Shown one piece after another: positions 8,339 to 17,505 of a DNA stretch of 49,474 bases. The position numbers and the translations under genes are program-made. Position 1 is the stretch's first letter, and each line of letters opens with the position of its first letter. A model generated the notes under the pieces. It searched no databases and was not told the origin of the DNA. It saw nothing but the letters and a program-made list of their open reading frames with translations. Origin of the DNA: Verrucomicrobiales bacterium (GTDB lineage Bacteria; Verrucomicrobiota; Verrucomicrobiia; Limisphaerales; UBA9464); contig JAIXZE010000340.1 in assembly GCA_027489875.1 (NCBI GenBank), positions 1 through 49,474 of the forward strand. The letters are read 5' to 3'.

Positions 8339-11300
8339 TTACTCGTAGATGTTGCTGTTGCCGGTGGGGCGGGCCATGCGGCCCCACTTTTCCCAGCCCG
8401 GGATCGGGTGTTCCTTCATGAGTTCCTCGACCATGTAGAAGTCGGCGCGGCCCTTGGTCTTTTCGCGGACCTTGGCGACCTGGGCTGGTGTGATGAGCGG
8501 GAGGTTGTTCCCGAACGACTGCCGGACGTAGCTGAGCACGGCGGCAACTTCCTCGTCGTTGAGGAGGCCGGCGAAGCCGAGCATCGGGGGTACGCCGTTG
8601 TTGGGATTGAGGCGTTGACCGTTGATTTCAAGCGGCCCCCACAGGCCCTTCAGGACGACCTTGATGAGGCGGTCGTCGTCGGCGAGCCATGGATTGCCGG
8701 GGACGTTGAACGGAGGATAGATGCCCGGGGTGCCGGTGCCGGAGGATTGGTGGCACGTGGCGCAATGGGCGTCGCGGTGGAAGACCTCCTTGCCGAGCGC
8801 ATACACCTTCTGTTCGGCAGCGGACAGTTGGCGTGTGGGGCCATACGCGCGCTGGTCGTCGGCCGGCGGGGCTTCGCCGAGTTTCAACTTGCCCGCGAGG
8901 TAATCGGCAGCACGCGGATTGGAGGCGAGGATCTGTGGATCCGAAGCCGTCAGGGCCTCGACGTCATCCTTCAGCGTGGTGGCGAGGATCTGGCCCGTGA
9001 CCGGGCTCATCCATTTGTCGAAGGGATGGCGGAGGGCATCGAGCACGATCCGGGCACCGTCGGCGTTGTCGAGCCAGGAGGCAGCGACGATGGCTTCGAG
9101 GCGGACGCGGCCGTTGGGGTCATTGGCCGCCTGACGGAGCATTGCGACCGCGCTGGGGATCTGGTGGGTGGTGTAGCGGAGGACGTGGGCGGCCGCGGCG
9201 CGGGCCTTGTGCGACTTGGCGTTCAGTGCGGCCACGATGAGGCCGGTGTCCGGCTTGTTCTGGGCCCAGGTGGCCCACATGGCTTCGCAAAGGTGGCGTT
9301 CGTAGGCGGGATCGGCCTTGTCCAGTTTCGCGACCCACGCGCGCACGGCGGGAAGGACCTTCGAAGCCGGTTGCCCGCGCAGTTCGCGTCGGGTGCGGTA
9401 CCGGGTGCGGTACTCGGGGGACTTCAGGTTCTCCAGGAGCTCGGGAATGCTGGCCCCGGCGATCTTCGCGGGCTTCACGAGCGCACGGCCCGGGTAGGTC
9501 ACGCGGTAGATGCGGCCGCGCTCGTGGTCCCGGTTCGGGTCGCGGGCGTTGTGCTGCATGTGCCCGATGAGCGCGTTGTGCCAGTCGATGAAGTAGAGCG
9601 ATCCATCCGGGGCGAACTCGAGGTCGACCGGGCGGAAGTTCGGATCGGCGGAGCTGATCAGGTCGCCTGCGAGGCTTCCGGTGAAGCCGGAGCCGTCCTC
9701 GCGCACGGAGCTGAAGTTGATGCCGAGGAACCCGATGGAATTACAGGTCATGAAGTGGCCCTGGACTTCGTCGGGGAAGTGGCGGGACGACACGAACTCG
9801 GATCCGGAGGTGGGGCGGGAGCGCTTGGGCACGTACTCGCCGGCGCGGCGGATCTCGACGCCGTAGGGCATCTTGGCCGAGATGGGCAGGGCCCAGTAAT
9901 TCTCGCCGCTGGAGGCGTCGGAGATGACGCCCTGTTCCCAGTCGTCGAAGGCCATGCCCCAGGGATTGTTGATATCGGTCTGGATGTGCCGTTCGAGGCG
10001 GAAGTTCTTTGGATCGAAGCGCCATGCGCCGCCGTCGTTGCAGCGCTGGGGACCGTACGGGGTCTCGACCTGGCTGTGGAGGAACCGGCCTTCGAGGAGG
10101 TAGAACGCACCCGAGGCGTCGGCGCTGTACGCGGAGATGGCGTGGTGCGTGTCGTGGGTGTCGAAGCCGTGCATGAGGATCTCCATGCGGTCGGCCTTGT
10201 CGTCCTTGTTGTCGTCGACGAGCAGGCAGAGGTTGGGTTCCTGGGACAGGTACACGCCCTCGGGAGCGAGTTCGAATCCGATGGGGAGATGGAGTCCGTC
10301 GGCGAAGACGGTCTGCTTGTCGGCCTTCCCGTCGCCGTTGGTGTCCTCGAAGATCAGGATCTTGTCGTTGGGACGGGATTCACCGGGCTTGTAATGCGGG
10401 TAGGTGGGGGTGATGGCGACCCAGAGACGGCCGCGGGCGTCGAACGACATCTGGACCGGCTTGCGGAGTTCCGGGAATTCCTTCTCGGAGGCGAAGAGCT
10501 CGACCTTGTAGCCGGGCATCACGGTCATCTTCCCGATGGCCTGGACGCCGTCGAGGTACTCGGTGGGGCGCTTGAAGTTGGTGGGGACGGGCGACAGCGG
10601 CTGGGTCTTGGAATCGTCGACGGCCAGTTGCTTGGTGCGGCCGGCGGCGGTGTCGTGGATGAGGGTGTCCCGGAGCGCCATCATCTGGCGGGTCTTCTGG
10701 ACTTCCTCCGGGTAATTCTGCGGACCGAACGGGTTGTAGCGTTGGCCGTGGGTGTGGACGCCGTTGACCAGGTTGTAGTCGTTGTTCCAGAAGTAATCCC
10801 GTTCCTTGACGGCAGCGTTGACGAGTTCAGCGCTGGCCTTGGATTGGCGCTTCTGCTTTCCGAAGGCTCCGTCGGCGAGGAGCACGCCGAGTTCGGCGTA
10901 GCCGGCTTCGGTGGGAGCGAATCCGTTGATCGTCAGCGGCGGGAGGCTCTTCCGGGTGTAGCGCTTCTTCGTGGCGTCGAAGAAGTCGACAAACGTCAGG
11001 CTGTGCTTCGCGGCGACCTTGCGGATGGCTTCGGAGTAGAGCGCGAGGTTGGCATTCTCCTTGGTGCCGTCGGGAAGGTCGCGCTTGGCCGACAGGTTTT
11101 CAAAGGCGATGGGCGACACGAGGACGACGCGCGGCGCGGCGGTGCCGTTGTAGGCCTTGGACAGCGTGTGCTGGACCCAGGCCTCGAGCTCGGCCTCGAA
11201 ATTGGCGACGCGCGACGGGCCATCGAAGGATTCGTTGTAGCCGAAGAAGGCGATGATCGTGTCCGCCTTGAGGTGCGTGAGCCACTGGTCGGGCGTGGAG

Positions 11301-11683
11301 AAGAATCCCTTGCCGTAGTGCGAGTTCAGTTCCGGGTGGAACTTGTCGGCACCGGGGAAGGCCCACTGCGAGACGCGGGCAGGGTGGGGACGGAATCCCG
11401 GGGTGTCGCCCGGGCGGCCCATGTTGCGGACGATGAGGTTCTTGGTCGGGTAGCGGAGATGGAGTTCTGTCTCCATCCGGCTGTAGTAGACATCGCGCTC
11501 GGCGAGGCCGTTTCCGATGAAGACGATGCGCTCACCGTCGGCTGGGGCGGCCACGGCCTGCGGACGGGCCTGGCTGGCGGCGGCCGGTACGGCGGTGGGA
11601 GCGTGGGGACGGTTGTTGGGCTCCTGGGCGCTGGCCGCGCAGGTGACCGCCAAGGCGGCGATCAGGGAGGGGAGTAATTTCAT
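8339..11683 (-). CDS. Giant secreted fusion: degenerate SGNH domain, PVC-type dehydrogenase propeller, HEAT-like repeats, cytochrome c
   Basis: The protein has 1114 residues. ATG 11683 starts a clean signal peptide (MKLLPSLIAALAVTCAASA). Residues about 45-280 resemble an SGNH hydrolase, but the GDS block reads FIGNGLAER and the last block reads NGFAPTEAGY, so the catalytic Ser and His are missing. Residues about 345-730 match the PVC-type membrane-bound dehydrogenase/sorbosone-dehydrogenase-like propeller (GYKVELFASE, PVQMSFDARGRLWVA, FEDTNGDGKADK, LYFIDWHNALIGHMQHN). Helical HEAT-like repeats follow to about 930. A C-terminal cytochrome c carries CATCH (Cys974, Cys977, His978). Known relatives are abundant in Planctomycetes and Verrucomicrobia and are thought to oxidise sugars in the periplasm; the substrate is unknown. 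The open frame continues upstream of 11683 only because it runs into repeat DNA. Confidence 0.9.
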   Translation of the reverse strand: MKLLPSLIAALAVTCAASAQEPNNRPHAPTAVPAAASQARPQAVAAPADGERIVFIGNGLAERDVYYSRMETELHLRYPTKNLIVRNMGRPGDTPGFRPHPARVSQWAFPGADKFHPELNSHYGKGFFSTPDQWLTHLKADTIIAFFGYNESFDGPSRVANFEAELEAWVQHTLSKAYNGTAAPRVVLVSPIAFENLSAKRDLPDGTKENANLALYSEAIRKVAAKHSLTFVDFFDATKKRYTRKSLPPLTINGFAPTEAGYAELGVLLADGAFGKQKRQSKASAELVNAAVKERDYFWNNDYNLVNGVHTHGQRYNPFGPQNYPEEVQKTRQMMALRDTLIHDTAAGRTKQLAVDDSKTQPLSPVPTNFKRPTEYLDGVQAIGKMTVMPGYKVELFASEKEFPELRKPVQMSFDARGRLWVAITPTYPHYKPGESRPNDKILIFEDTNGDGKADKQTVFADGLHLPIGFELAPEGVYLSQEPNLCLLVDDNKDDKADRMEILMHGFDTHDTHHAISAYSADASGAFYLLEGRFLHSQVETPYGPQRCNDGGAWRFDPKNFRLERHIQTDINNPWGMAFDDWEQGVISDASSGENYWALPISAKMPYGVEIRRAGEYVPKRSRPTSGSEFVSSRHFPDEVQGHFMTCNSIGFLGINFSSVREDGSGFTGSLAGDLISSADPNFRPVDLEFAPDGSLYFIDWHNALIGHMQHNARDPNRDHERGRIYRVTYPGRALVKPAKIAGASIPELLENLKSPEYRTRYRTRRELRGQPASKVLPAVRAWVAKLDKADPAYERHLCEAMWATWAQNKPDTGLIVAALNAKSHKARAAAAHVLRYTTHQIPSAVAMLRQAANDPNGRVRLEAIVAASWLDNADGARIVLDALRHPFDKWMSPVTGQILATTLKDDVEALTASDPQILASNPRAADYLAGKLKLGEAPPADDQRAYGPTRQLSAAEQKVYALGKEVFHRDAHCATCHQSSGTGTPGIYPPFNVPGNPWLADDDRLIKVVLKGLWGPLEINGQRLNPNNGVPPMLGFAGLLNDEEVAAVLSYVRQSFGNNLPLITPAQVAKVREKTKGRADFYMVEELMKEHPIPGWEKWGRMARPTGNSNIYE

Positions 11684-11775
11684 CTTTTTGGACAAGTGCT
11701 CGTCCTGCGAGTGTGAACCGGATCCTTGGTCCTCGGCAATGGCAGGTTCGGGGCAGGGCGATGGGGGCACATTTT

Positions 11776-11888
11776 GGCACTGCCCCCGTGTGGAAAGGAT
11801 TTGGGGCGGCGATGTCCTCATCGCCACAGGAATGGCCTTGGAACGGCGACGAGGACGTCACCACCCCGTTGCACGCGGGGGCAGTGTC
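11776..11888 (+). repeat. 113-bp inverted-repeat element, copy 2 (BIME/MITE-like)
   Basis: The terminal inverted repeats are GGCACTGCCCCCGTGT and GCACGCGGGGGCAGTGTC. The 18-nt cores are GGCGATGTCCTCATCGCC (11808-11825) and, in opposite orientation, GGCGACGAGGACGTCACC (11845-11862), again 37 nt apart. Length and order equal the element at 2158-2270. It sits between the starts of one gene and the end of another, both on the minus strand, in a 226-bp gap that holds nothing else recognisable. Confidence 0.8.
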
Positions 11889-11909
11889 CGGATGCCCCCG
11901 GCGATGGGA

Positions 11910-14900
11910 TCAGTCGAGTCGGATCCGGTAGAAGCGGACGCCTTCGGCGACAGGTTCCGGATCTTCCCAGCGCAGGGGTGCGCCTGCGCCGGGTTCCAGG
12001 GCGGTTGCGTCCGTCCAGGCGGAGGGCTTCAGGTCGGTAGCCTTCTGCACGCGCCACTGCTGGTAGGTGCCCGTGGGGAACACCAACCGCACGCGGCCAG
12101 CGACGATTTCCAGCGAGGTGATGGACAGCGGCTCGATCCGGATGTTCGTGGGCGATCCCGGCAACAGGGCATGGGTGGCCTCGGTCCAGTGAAATGAGGC
12201 GAACTCGACGCCCTCGGCGTCCGTGTCGGCAAGGAAGCGCAACGGGACGTCCGCCGACGATTCGCCGGGTGGGATGTTCACCTCGATCAACTCGGCAACG
12301 AAGTCGGAGTCCTGGAGGGCCGTTCCGCTGGCCAGCTTTCCGACCAAACGGATGGATCGACCGCTGGGTTGGCTGAGTTTGACACGCGCGCGGACGGGGA
12401 ACTCCGCAGGGGAGTCGGATTCGACGACGACGAAATCCTCGAGTCGGGCGATGGGCGGGGCGTCGTCATCGACAACGGCGACGCGGGCGCTGGTTGCACC
12501 GGCGAGGGTGGTTGGCGCGACGGCAGAAAGGACCACGTCGACGAACTCCTCCTCCTCATCAATGAGGTCGTCGACCAGTCCGAGGCCTACGCTCATTTCG
12601 GTGGTGCCGGCGGGCATTTCGAAGGAGCCCACGCCGGTGACCTCGATGCCGGGCTCGACGCTGGTGCCGGGGCCAAAGGAGAGCTTGAACGGTGCCGCCA
12701 CATCCAGTCGGCCCGTGCGGGTCACGGTGACCCGCAACGCTCCATCGGATTCGAGTACACGGATGGCGTCCGGGGTGAAGGCGAGCACGGGTGAATCGGC
12801 ATCATCGTTACGGATGACGAAAACGGGTGCGGAAGGGGCGACGGAAGCATGAAGCGCGGAGATCACGTCCAGGGCGAAGGATTCGTCCGGTTCCCAGGTG
12901 GTGTCGCCGTGGATGGAGACAGGCAGCACGGCTTTCACGGTGCCGGGCGGGAAGGTGAGGGTGCCCGTGACGGGAGTGACGTCGGTGTCGTCGGTGGAGA
13001 CGTGTCGGGAGGCGTATTGGACCTGGACCTCGCGTTCGGAGGGAGCTGAGAGCTGGAAGGTGATCGTCTTGCTGGTGGATCCCGCCTGGCCTTCGGGCCA
13101 CGATTCACCGGAAAGCGAGAGGACGGGCTCGTCGTCGTTGTCCTGCATGGTCACGACGAAAGAGCTGATCTCGCCCACACCGATTTCGCCTTCCGACCAT
13201 GACGGACTTTCGAGTCGCAGGACGAAGCTCTCGTTGTCCTCGTCGAGGAGGTCATCGACGAGTCCGACGCGGAAGGCGATTGGGCCAGCATGACCCTCGG
13301 GGAACTCGACGGTGATCACCTCATTGGGGACCTCGAAGTCGCGGCCGCGCGTGGCCGTGCGGCTTTCGCTGAGGATCTTCACCTGGGCCCTTCCGGCGGA
13401 ATCGCTCCGTTGGATGGAGGCCCAGACTTCGCCGTCGCCTTCCGTGACGACGATCGAGCCGACGGTGAAGAACACCGATTGCTTGGGCGGTGCGTCGTCG
13501 TTCCGGATCGTGCCGGTGACCGTTGGCGAGACGATGCGATCCTCGCCGGGGACCCCGTTCGGAATGAGTCCTCCGACGCAGTGGAACTGGAAAACTTCGT
13601 CCGACTCGAAGGCGGAATCGCCAAGGACGAAGACTTCGAATCGATAGTGCGTGTCGTCCACGTTGCTGAAAAGCCAGCCGCTCGTATCGGCGAGGTCCGT
13701 CGTGCCTGGATCGAAGGCGGGAAGCATCGACGTCAGCCGTTCGCTGGCATGGGAGAGTTCGACGTCGAAGACCATCCGTGTGATTCCAGTGTTTCCTTCG
13801 AAGACCGAAACCGACGGGACAGTGATCGTGGGATTGGGGTCGGTGTCGGTGATGCCGACGAGACGGAGGGAATTGTCGGCGGTGGCACCGGGCGAGGGTT
13901 CGGTGAGCCGGAGCGCGACCAGTTCCGTGGCCAGTTCATCGATGCCATCGCGCACAGGGAACAGGACGAGGGTCCGTTCGGACATGCCGGGACCGAATTC
14001 GATGCGGCCTTGGGAATCGAGTCCGTTGAGCAGGTAGTCGAGGGGGCGGGCGTTGGAGGCCTCGGGATCCACAATGACGCGCACGGAAGCCGATCCGAGG
14101 CTGGAGCCTGTCCGGCGCAGGGTCACGGTGATGCCGGTGCCCTCGGGGGTGACGAGGGCTCCACCCGCGAAGGCGAACCTCCCCGAGCCGGGAGCGAGGA
14201 TGGCATCGCTCATCGTGCTGGTCGCAGGCGAGGGGCCGCGACCGTCGAGGCGCGTGGCGGTGGCGGTGATCCACGAGCGCGCGGGGATGACGGAACTTTC
14301 GATGGAGAATCGGGCGGTTCCCGAAGCGTCGGTGACGATCCCGGACTGAGTGCCGGCAGGGATTTCTCCACGGGCAGCGCCCGCAGACGGCGCAATGCTG
14401 GCAAAGATCTCGGCACGGTACGTTCGGCCGGGTTCACCGCGGACAAATCCCTCGACCCGCACGCGGCCGTTCGGAAGGCCGGTGGCGAATTCAACCACGG
14501 GCGCGTTCTGGAAATGGTTCGGGCCCACGTCGGCGTCGAGGGAATCGGCAGGCGGGTTGGCGAAGCCGAGGGTACGTTCCGGGTGAGAGTTGGCGGTGAT
14601 GGATCCTGGGCTGGGCCGGCGGATGGTCCATTGCTCGAGTCGGATGGCGGAACCAGCGGAGGTTTCCGTGCGGTTCCCGATGATTTCGGCATTGGCGACA
14701 TGCTCGGTGCGGTCGTCGTAGCCGGCGACGGTCACGGCGTGGGTGCAATGGGCGAAGGTGTTGCGTTCGACGGTGACATTGCGGGCCTCGCGGATGAAGA
14801 CGGCCGATCCGCCCACCGGCGCGGGAGCACCAGCGGCTGTCAGGCCAATGCGGTTGCCGGCGACGTAGACGTCGAGTACCCGGGCTGGGTTGGCGGCGAG

Positions 14901-16046
14901 TTCCCAGCCTTCCACGACAATGGCGTGCTCCTGACAATTGCCGATCTGGTTGCCCTCGGCAGGGATGGTCCCTCCCACGGTGTGATTGAAGGCGGGGTAA
15001 CGATCGGCGAACGGACCGAACCAGGCATCCCAGACCGTGAAGATGGTGGCATTGCAGACGACGATGCCGGTGACGACGGGGAGGGGATTGCCATCGGGGC
15101 TGAGGCCGATGTGATTGCCCCAGACCGTGGCCTGGGAACCGCCGCCCAGCACGATGCCCGTCGTGACGCCCGAGATGTAGTTCGCCTCGCCGGGTTCGCG
15201 TCCGCCAATGACGGTTCCCGTGTTGATCCACGACCAGATGCCGGCGGATTCGACGGCAGGGTAGTAATAGGCTGGGCTGATGCTGTCGGAGTTGTTCCGC
15301 CAATGTGGCTGGGGCGTGATGTTCGCCGTGCCCGCGGCGTTCATGCCGATGAGATTGTTGCGGACCTTGTTGTTGAACGTGTCTCGGATGATGTGGACCT
15401 GGGTGAGGTAGTTGCCGGAGATGACGTTCCGGCCGCCAGGCACCGTGGTGCTGCCCACGTGGTTGTCCGAGCCGAACAGGCCGACGCCGTAACCATTGCC
15501 AGCACGGCTCAAGCCGTCCGGAGATGTACCGATGAAGCAGCCCACGACGACGTTTCGGTTGCCGTGGATGCGCAGGCCGATGCCGCCTTCGTTGACGTGG
15601 TCCACGCGTCCGGCTCCAATGAAGTTCTGGATGCAGAGCGCACGGATCACGCAATCGTTCGCGCGGACGATGATGCCGGCGGGATGGTAAAAGATCGTGC
15701 TGCCAACGCGGGCACCGGAGACAACGATCTTCGGGGTGCCGGCGTATCCGGGTTGGGTGGCACCATCGACATCGGCCGTATCGGTGAGATCTGGGAGTTG
15801 ATGGATGGGTTCGATGAAATGGGGGCCAGCGCCTGGAATGTTGAAGGTGATGCGGTCAATCCCAGGCCGTCCGTTGGCTTGGTCGATGGCCCATCGGAGG
15901 GAGCCGGTGCCGGAATCACCGGTGTGCGTGACCGTGAAAGTGGCGGCATGGCTCAGGGCGTGGCCGACCACCGCCAAAGCCGAAAGCGGGCCAAGGACGC
16001 GGGTGACAAAGGCGCCGAACGGGTGCCTGCACTGGAGACCTGTCAT
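11910..16046 (-). CDS. Large secreted beta-helix/Calx-beta repeat protein with Verrucomicrobia-type C-terminal tail
   Basis: The protein has about 1378 residues. ATG 16046 follows GGAGGGG and begins a signal peptide ending near ALSHA. Residues about 36-560 form a right-handed beta-helix region: a CSLREA-like opening (TVTHTGDSGTGSLRWAIDQAN, first 20 residues), then many NRNVVVG and GNRIGL rungs. Residues about 650-1290 hold several Calx-beta units, each ending in acidic turns such as LVDDLLDEDNESF and LVDDLIDEEEEF, which in the family bind Ca2+. The end (VQKATDLKPSAWTD, then RFYRIRLD) is a tail shared with the protein at 35981-38197. The protein is probably a surface or extracellular adhesin or polysaccharide-binding protein; no catalytic motif was recognised. 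Confidence 0.85.
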   Translation of the reverse strand: MTGLQCRHPFGAFVTRVLGPLSALAVVGHALSHAATFTVTHTGDSGTGSLRWAIDQANGRPGIDRITFNIPGAGPHFIEPIHQLPDLTDTADVDGATQPGYAGTPKIVVSGARVGSTIFYHPAGIIVRANDCVIRALCIQNFIGAGRVDHVNEGGIGLRIHGNRNVVVGCFIGTSPDGLSRAGNGYGVGLFGSDNHVGSTTVPGGRNVISGNYLTQVHIIRDTFNNKVRNNLIGMNAAGTANITPQPHWRNNSDSISPAYYYPAVESAGIWSWINTGTVIGGREPGEANYISGVTTGIVLGGGSQATVWGNHIGLSPDGNPLPVVTGIVVCNATIFTVWDAWFGPFADRYPAFNHTVGGTIPAEGNQIGNCQEHAIVVEGWELAANPARVLDVYVAGNRIGLTAAGAPAPVGGSAVFIREARNVTVERNTFAHCTHAVTVAGYDDRTEHVANAEIIGNRTETSAGSAIRLEQWTIRRPSPGSITANSHPERTLGFANPPADSLDADVGPNHFQNAPVVEFATGLPNGRVRVEGFVRGEPGRTYRAEIFASIAPSAGAARGEIPAGTQSGIVTDASGTARFSIESSVIPARSWITATATRLDGRGPSPATSTMSDAILAPGSGRFAFAGGALVTPEGTGITVTLRRTGSSLGSASVRVIVDPEASNARPLDYLLNGLDSQGRIEFGPGMSERTLVLFPVRDGIDELATELVALRLTEPSPGATADNSLRLVGITDTDPNPTITVPSVSVFEGNTGITRMVFDVELSHASERLTSMLPAFDPGTTDLADTSGWLFSNVDDTHYRFEVFVLGDSAFESDEVFQFHCVGGLIPNGVPGEDRIVSPTVTGTIRNDDAPPKQSVFFTVGSIVVTEGDGEVWASIQRSDSAGRAQVKILSESRTATRGRDFEVPNEVITVEFPEGHAGPIAFRVGLVDDLLDEDNESFVLRLESPSWSEGEIGVGEISSFVVTMQDNDDEPVLSLSGESWPEGQAGSTSKTITFQLSAPSEREVQVQYASRHVSTDDTDVTPVTGTLTFPPGTVKAVLPVSIHGDTTWEPDESFALDVISALHASVAPSAPVFVIRNDDADSPVLAFTPDAIRVLESDGALRVTVTRTGRLDVAAPFKLSFGPGTSVEPGIEVTGVGSFEMPAGTTEMSVGLGLVDDLIDEEEEFVDVVLSAVAPTTLAGATSARVAVVDDDAPPIARLEDFVVVESDSPAEFPVRARVKLSQPSGRSIRLVGKLASGTALQDSDFVAELIEVNIPPGESSADVPLRFLADTDAEGVEFASFHWTEATHALLPGSPTNIRIEPLSITSLEIVAGRVRLVFPTGTYQQWRVQKATDLKPSAWTDATALEPGAGAPLRWEDPEPVAEGVRFYRIRLD

Positions 16047-16223
16047 GCCCCTCCATTCGCAGGGCGCTGGTGGTTCTTTCACGAACAAGCAAAATTCTCA
16101 CATGTCGCGCGTCCAGTAGGGAACACTTGCCTGGACCAGACGAAGGGATTGGTGATGTTCGCCTGCGTGGAGGGCGGAGGCCTTGGGGGAGTGAGGTCCT
16201 ATTCCGCCCGGTTTCTGGGACTT

Positions 16224-17384
16224 TCAACTTCCAGCGCGCGCCACCTTGGCGAGCCGTTCGCCGGCAGCGAGGAGGGTTTCCTCGCGCTTGGCGAAGTGGA
16301 ACCGGATGAAGCGATGTTCAGGTTCGCGGAAGAAGCTGGAGCCCGGAACGCCGGCGATCCCGATTTCCCGGATCAGCCATTCCGCCGCGGCCGTATCGCT
16401 CTGGAAGCCCAGCGGCGAGATGTCCACCATGACGTAATACGCGCCCTGGGGTTGCGTGAACTGGAATCCGGTTTGCTGGAGGCATCCGATGAAGAGGTCG
16501 CGCTTGCGGGTGTAGAGTTCGCGCAGGCCGGCGTAGTAGGAATCCGGCAGTTCAAGCCCGGCAACTGCGGCCTCCTGCAAGGGGGCGGCAGCACCCACGG
16601 TCAGGAAGTCGTGCACCTTGCGGGCCTGGGCGATGACATGTGGCGCAGCCTGGACGTAGCCAAGTCGCCATCCGGTGATCGAATAGGTCTTCGAGAGGGA
16701 ATTGCAGGTGATGACGCGGTCGGCGGCGTTGGGGAGGGCCGCGGTGTAGATGTGTTCCCGCGGTTCGAAGACGATGTGCTCGTAGGGTTCGTCGGTGATG
16801 ACGAACGCGTCGTGTTCCGCCGCGAGTTCGAGGATGAAGGTCAGTTCCTCGCGCGTGAACACCTTGCCGGTCGGGTTCGACGGATTGCAGACAACGATGG
16901 CCTTGGGACGCTGGTTGAAGGCCCGGCGGAGTTCCTCGCGATCGAAACCGAAGTCCGGCGGACGCAACGGGACATAGATGGGCTCGGCCCCCGAGAGGAT
17001 CGCGTCGGCGGCGTAGTTTTCATAGAAGGGCGAGAATACCACGACACGGTCCCCGGGATTACACGCCGTCATCATGGCGACCATCATGGCCTCGGTGCTG
17101 CCGCACGTGACGACCAGGTGTTGGTCGGGGTCGATCTCCAGACCGGAGAACCGTTGTATCTTCCGCGCGAGGGCTTGCCGGAAGTTCGGAGCGCCCCACG
17201 TGACCGCGTATTGATGGCAGGGGCCGCGGGCGGCCTTCTCCAAAGCCTTCAGCAATTCCTCGGGCGGATCGAAATCCGGGAATCCCTGCGAGAGGTTGAT
17301 GGCTCCATGCCGGTTGGCGAGCCGGGTCATTCCGCGGATCACGGATTCGGTGAAGACGTTGAGGCGCGTGGCGGTGCGTGGCAT
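16224..17384 (-). CDS. Class I/II pyridoxal-phosphate aminotransferase
   Basis: The protein has 386 residues, the usual length for fold-type I aminotransferases of the methionine/kynurenine/aspartate group. Visible motifs are INLSQGFPDFDPP near the N-terminus, NPSNPTGKVFTREEL, ITDEPYEHIVF, and SLSKTYSITGWRLGY with Lys232 as the PLP Schiff-base lysine. An arginine near the C-terminus (HRFIRFHFA) would bind the substrate carboxylate. The reaction is amino-group transfer between an amino acid and a 2-oxo acid; substrate preference is not evident. ATG 17384 is chosen because the sequence upstream has no family similarity and lies in the divergent gap to dusB. Confidence 0.93.
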   Translation of the reverse strand: MPRTATRLNVFTESVIRGMTRLANRHGAINLSQGFPDFDPPEELLKALEKAARGPCHQYAVTWGAPNFRQALARKIQRFSGLEIDPDQHLVVTCGSTEAMMVAMMTACNPGDRVVVFSPFYENYAADAILSGAEPIYVPLRPPDFGFDREELRRAFNQRPKAIVVCNPSNPTGKVFTREELTFILELAAEHDAFVITDEPYEHIVFEPREHIYTAALPNAADRVITCNSLSKTYSITGWRLGYVQAAPHVIAQARKVHDFLTVGAAAPLQEAAVAGLELPDSYYAGLRELYTRKRDLFIGCLQQTGFQFTQPQGAYYVMVDISPLGFQSDTAAAEWLIREIGIAGVPGSSFFREPEHRFIRFHFAKREETLLAAGERLAKVARAGS

Positions 17385-17505
17385 GTGATGCGGGAGAATG
17401 GTTCGGAAGGGGCGGGGGCTGTCCAACGAATTGACAGGAGCGACACCACCGACGGTGCTGCATTGCGGGATGGCCCCGCAACCGAACCCTCCGTAGGGTG
17501 ATGGC

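Noticed and set aside
8210..11677. 1155-residue plus-strand frame
   Set aside because: Antisense to the PVC dehydrogenase fusion; no motif, and composition is that of reversed codons.
11684..11827. N-terminal extension of the PVC dehydrogenase fusion
   Set aside because: The extension is translated from the 113-bp repeat; a proper signal peptide begins at 11683.
13290..17501. 1403-residue plus-strand frame
   Set aside because: Runs antisense across two different genes (Calx-beta protein and aminotransferase) and has no recognisable domain.
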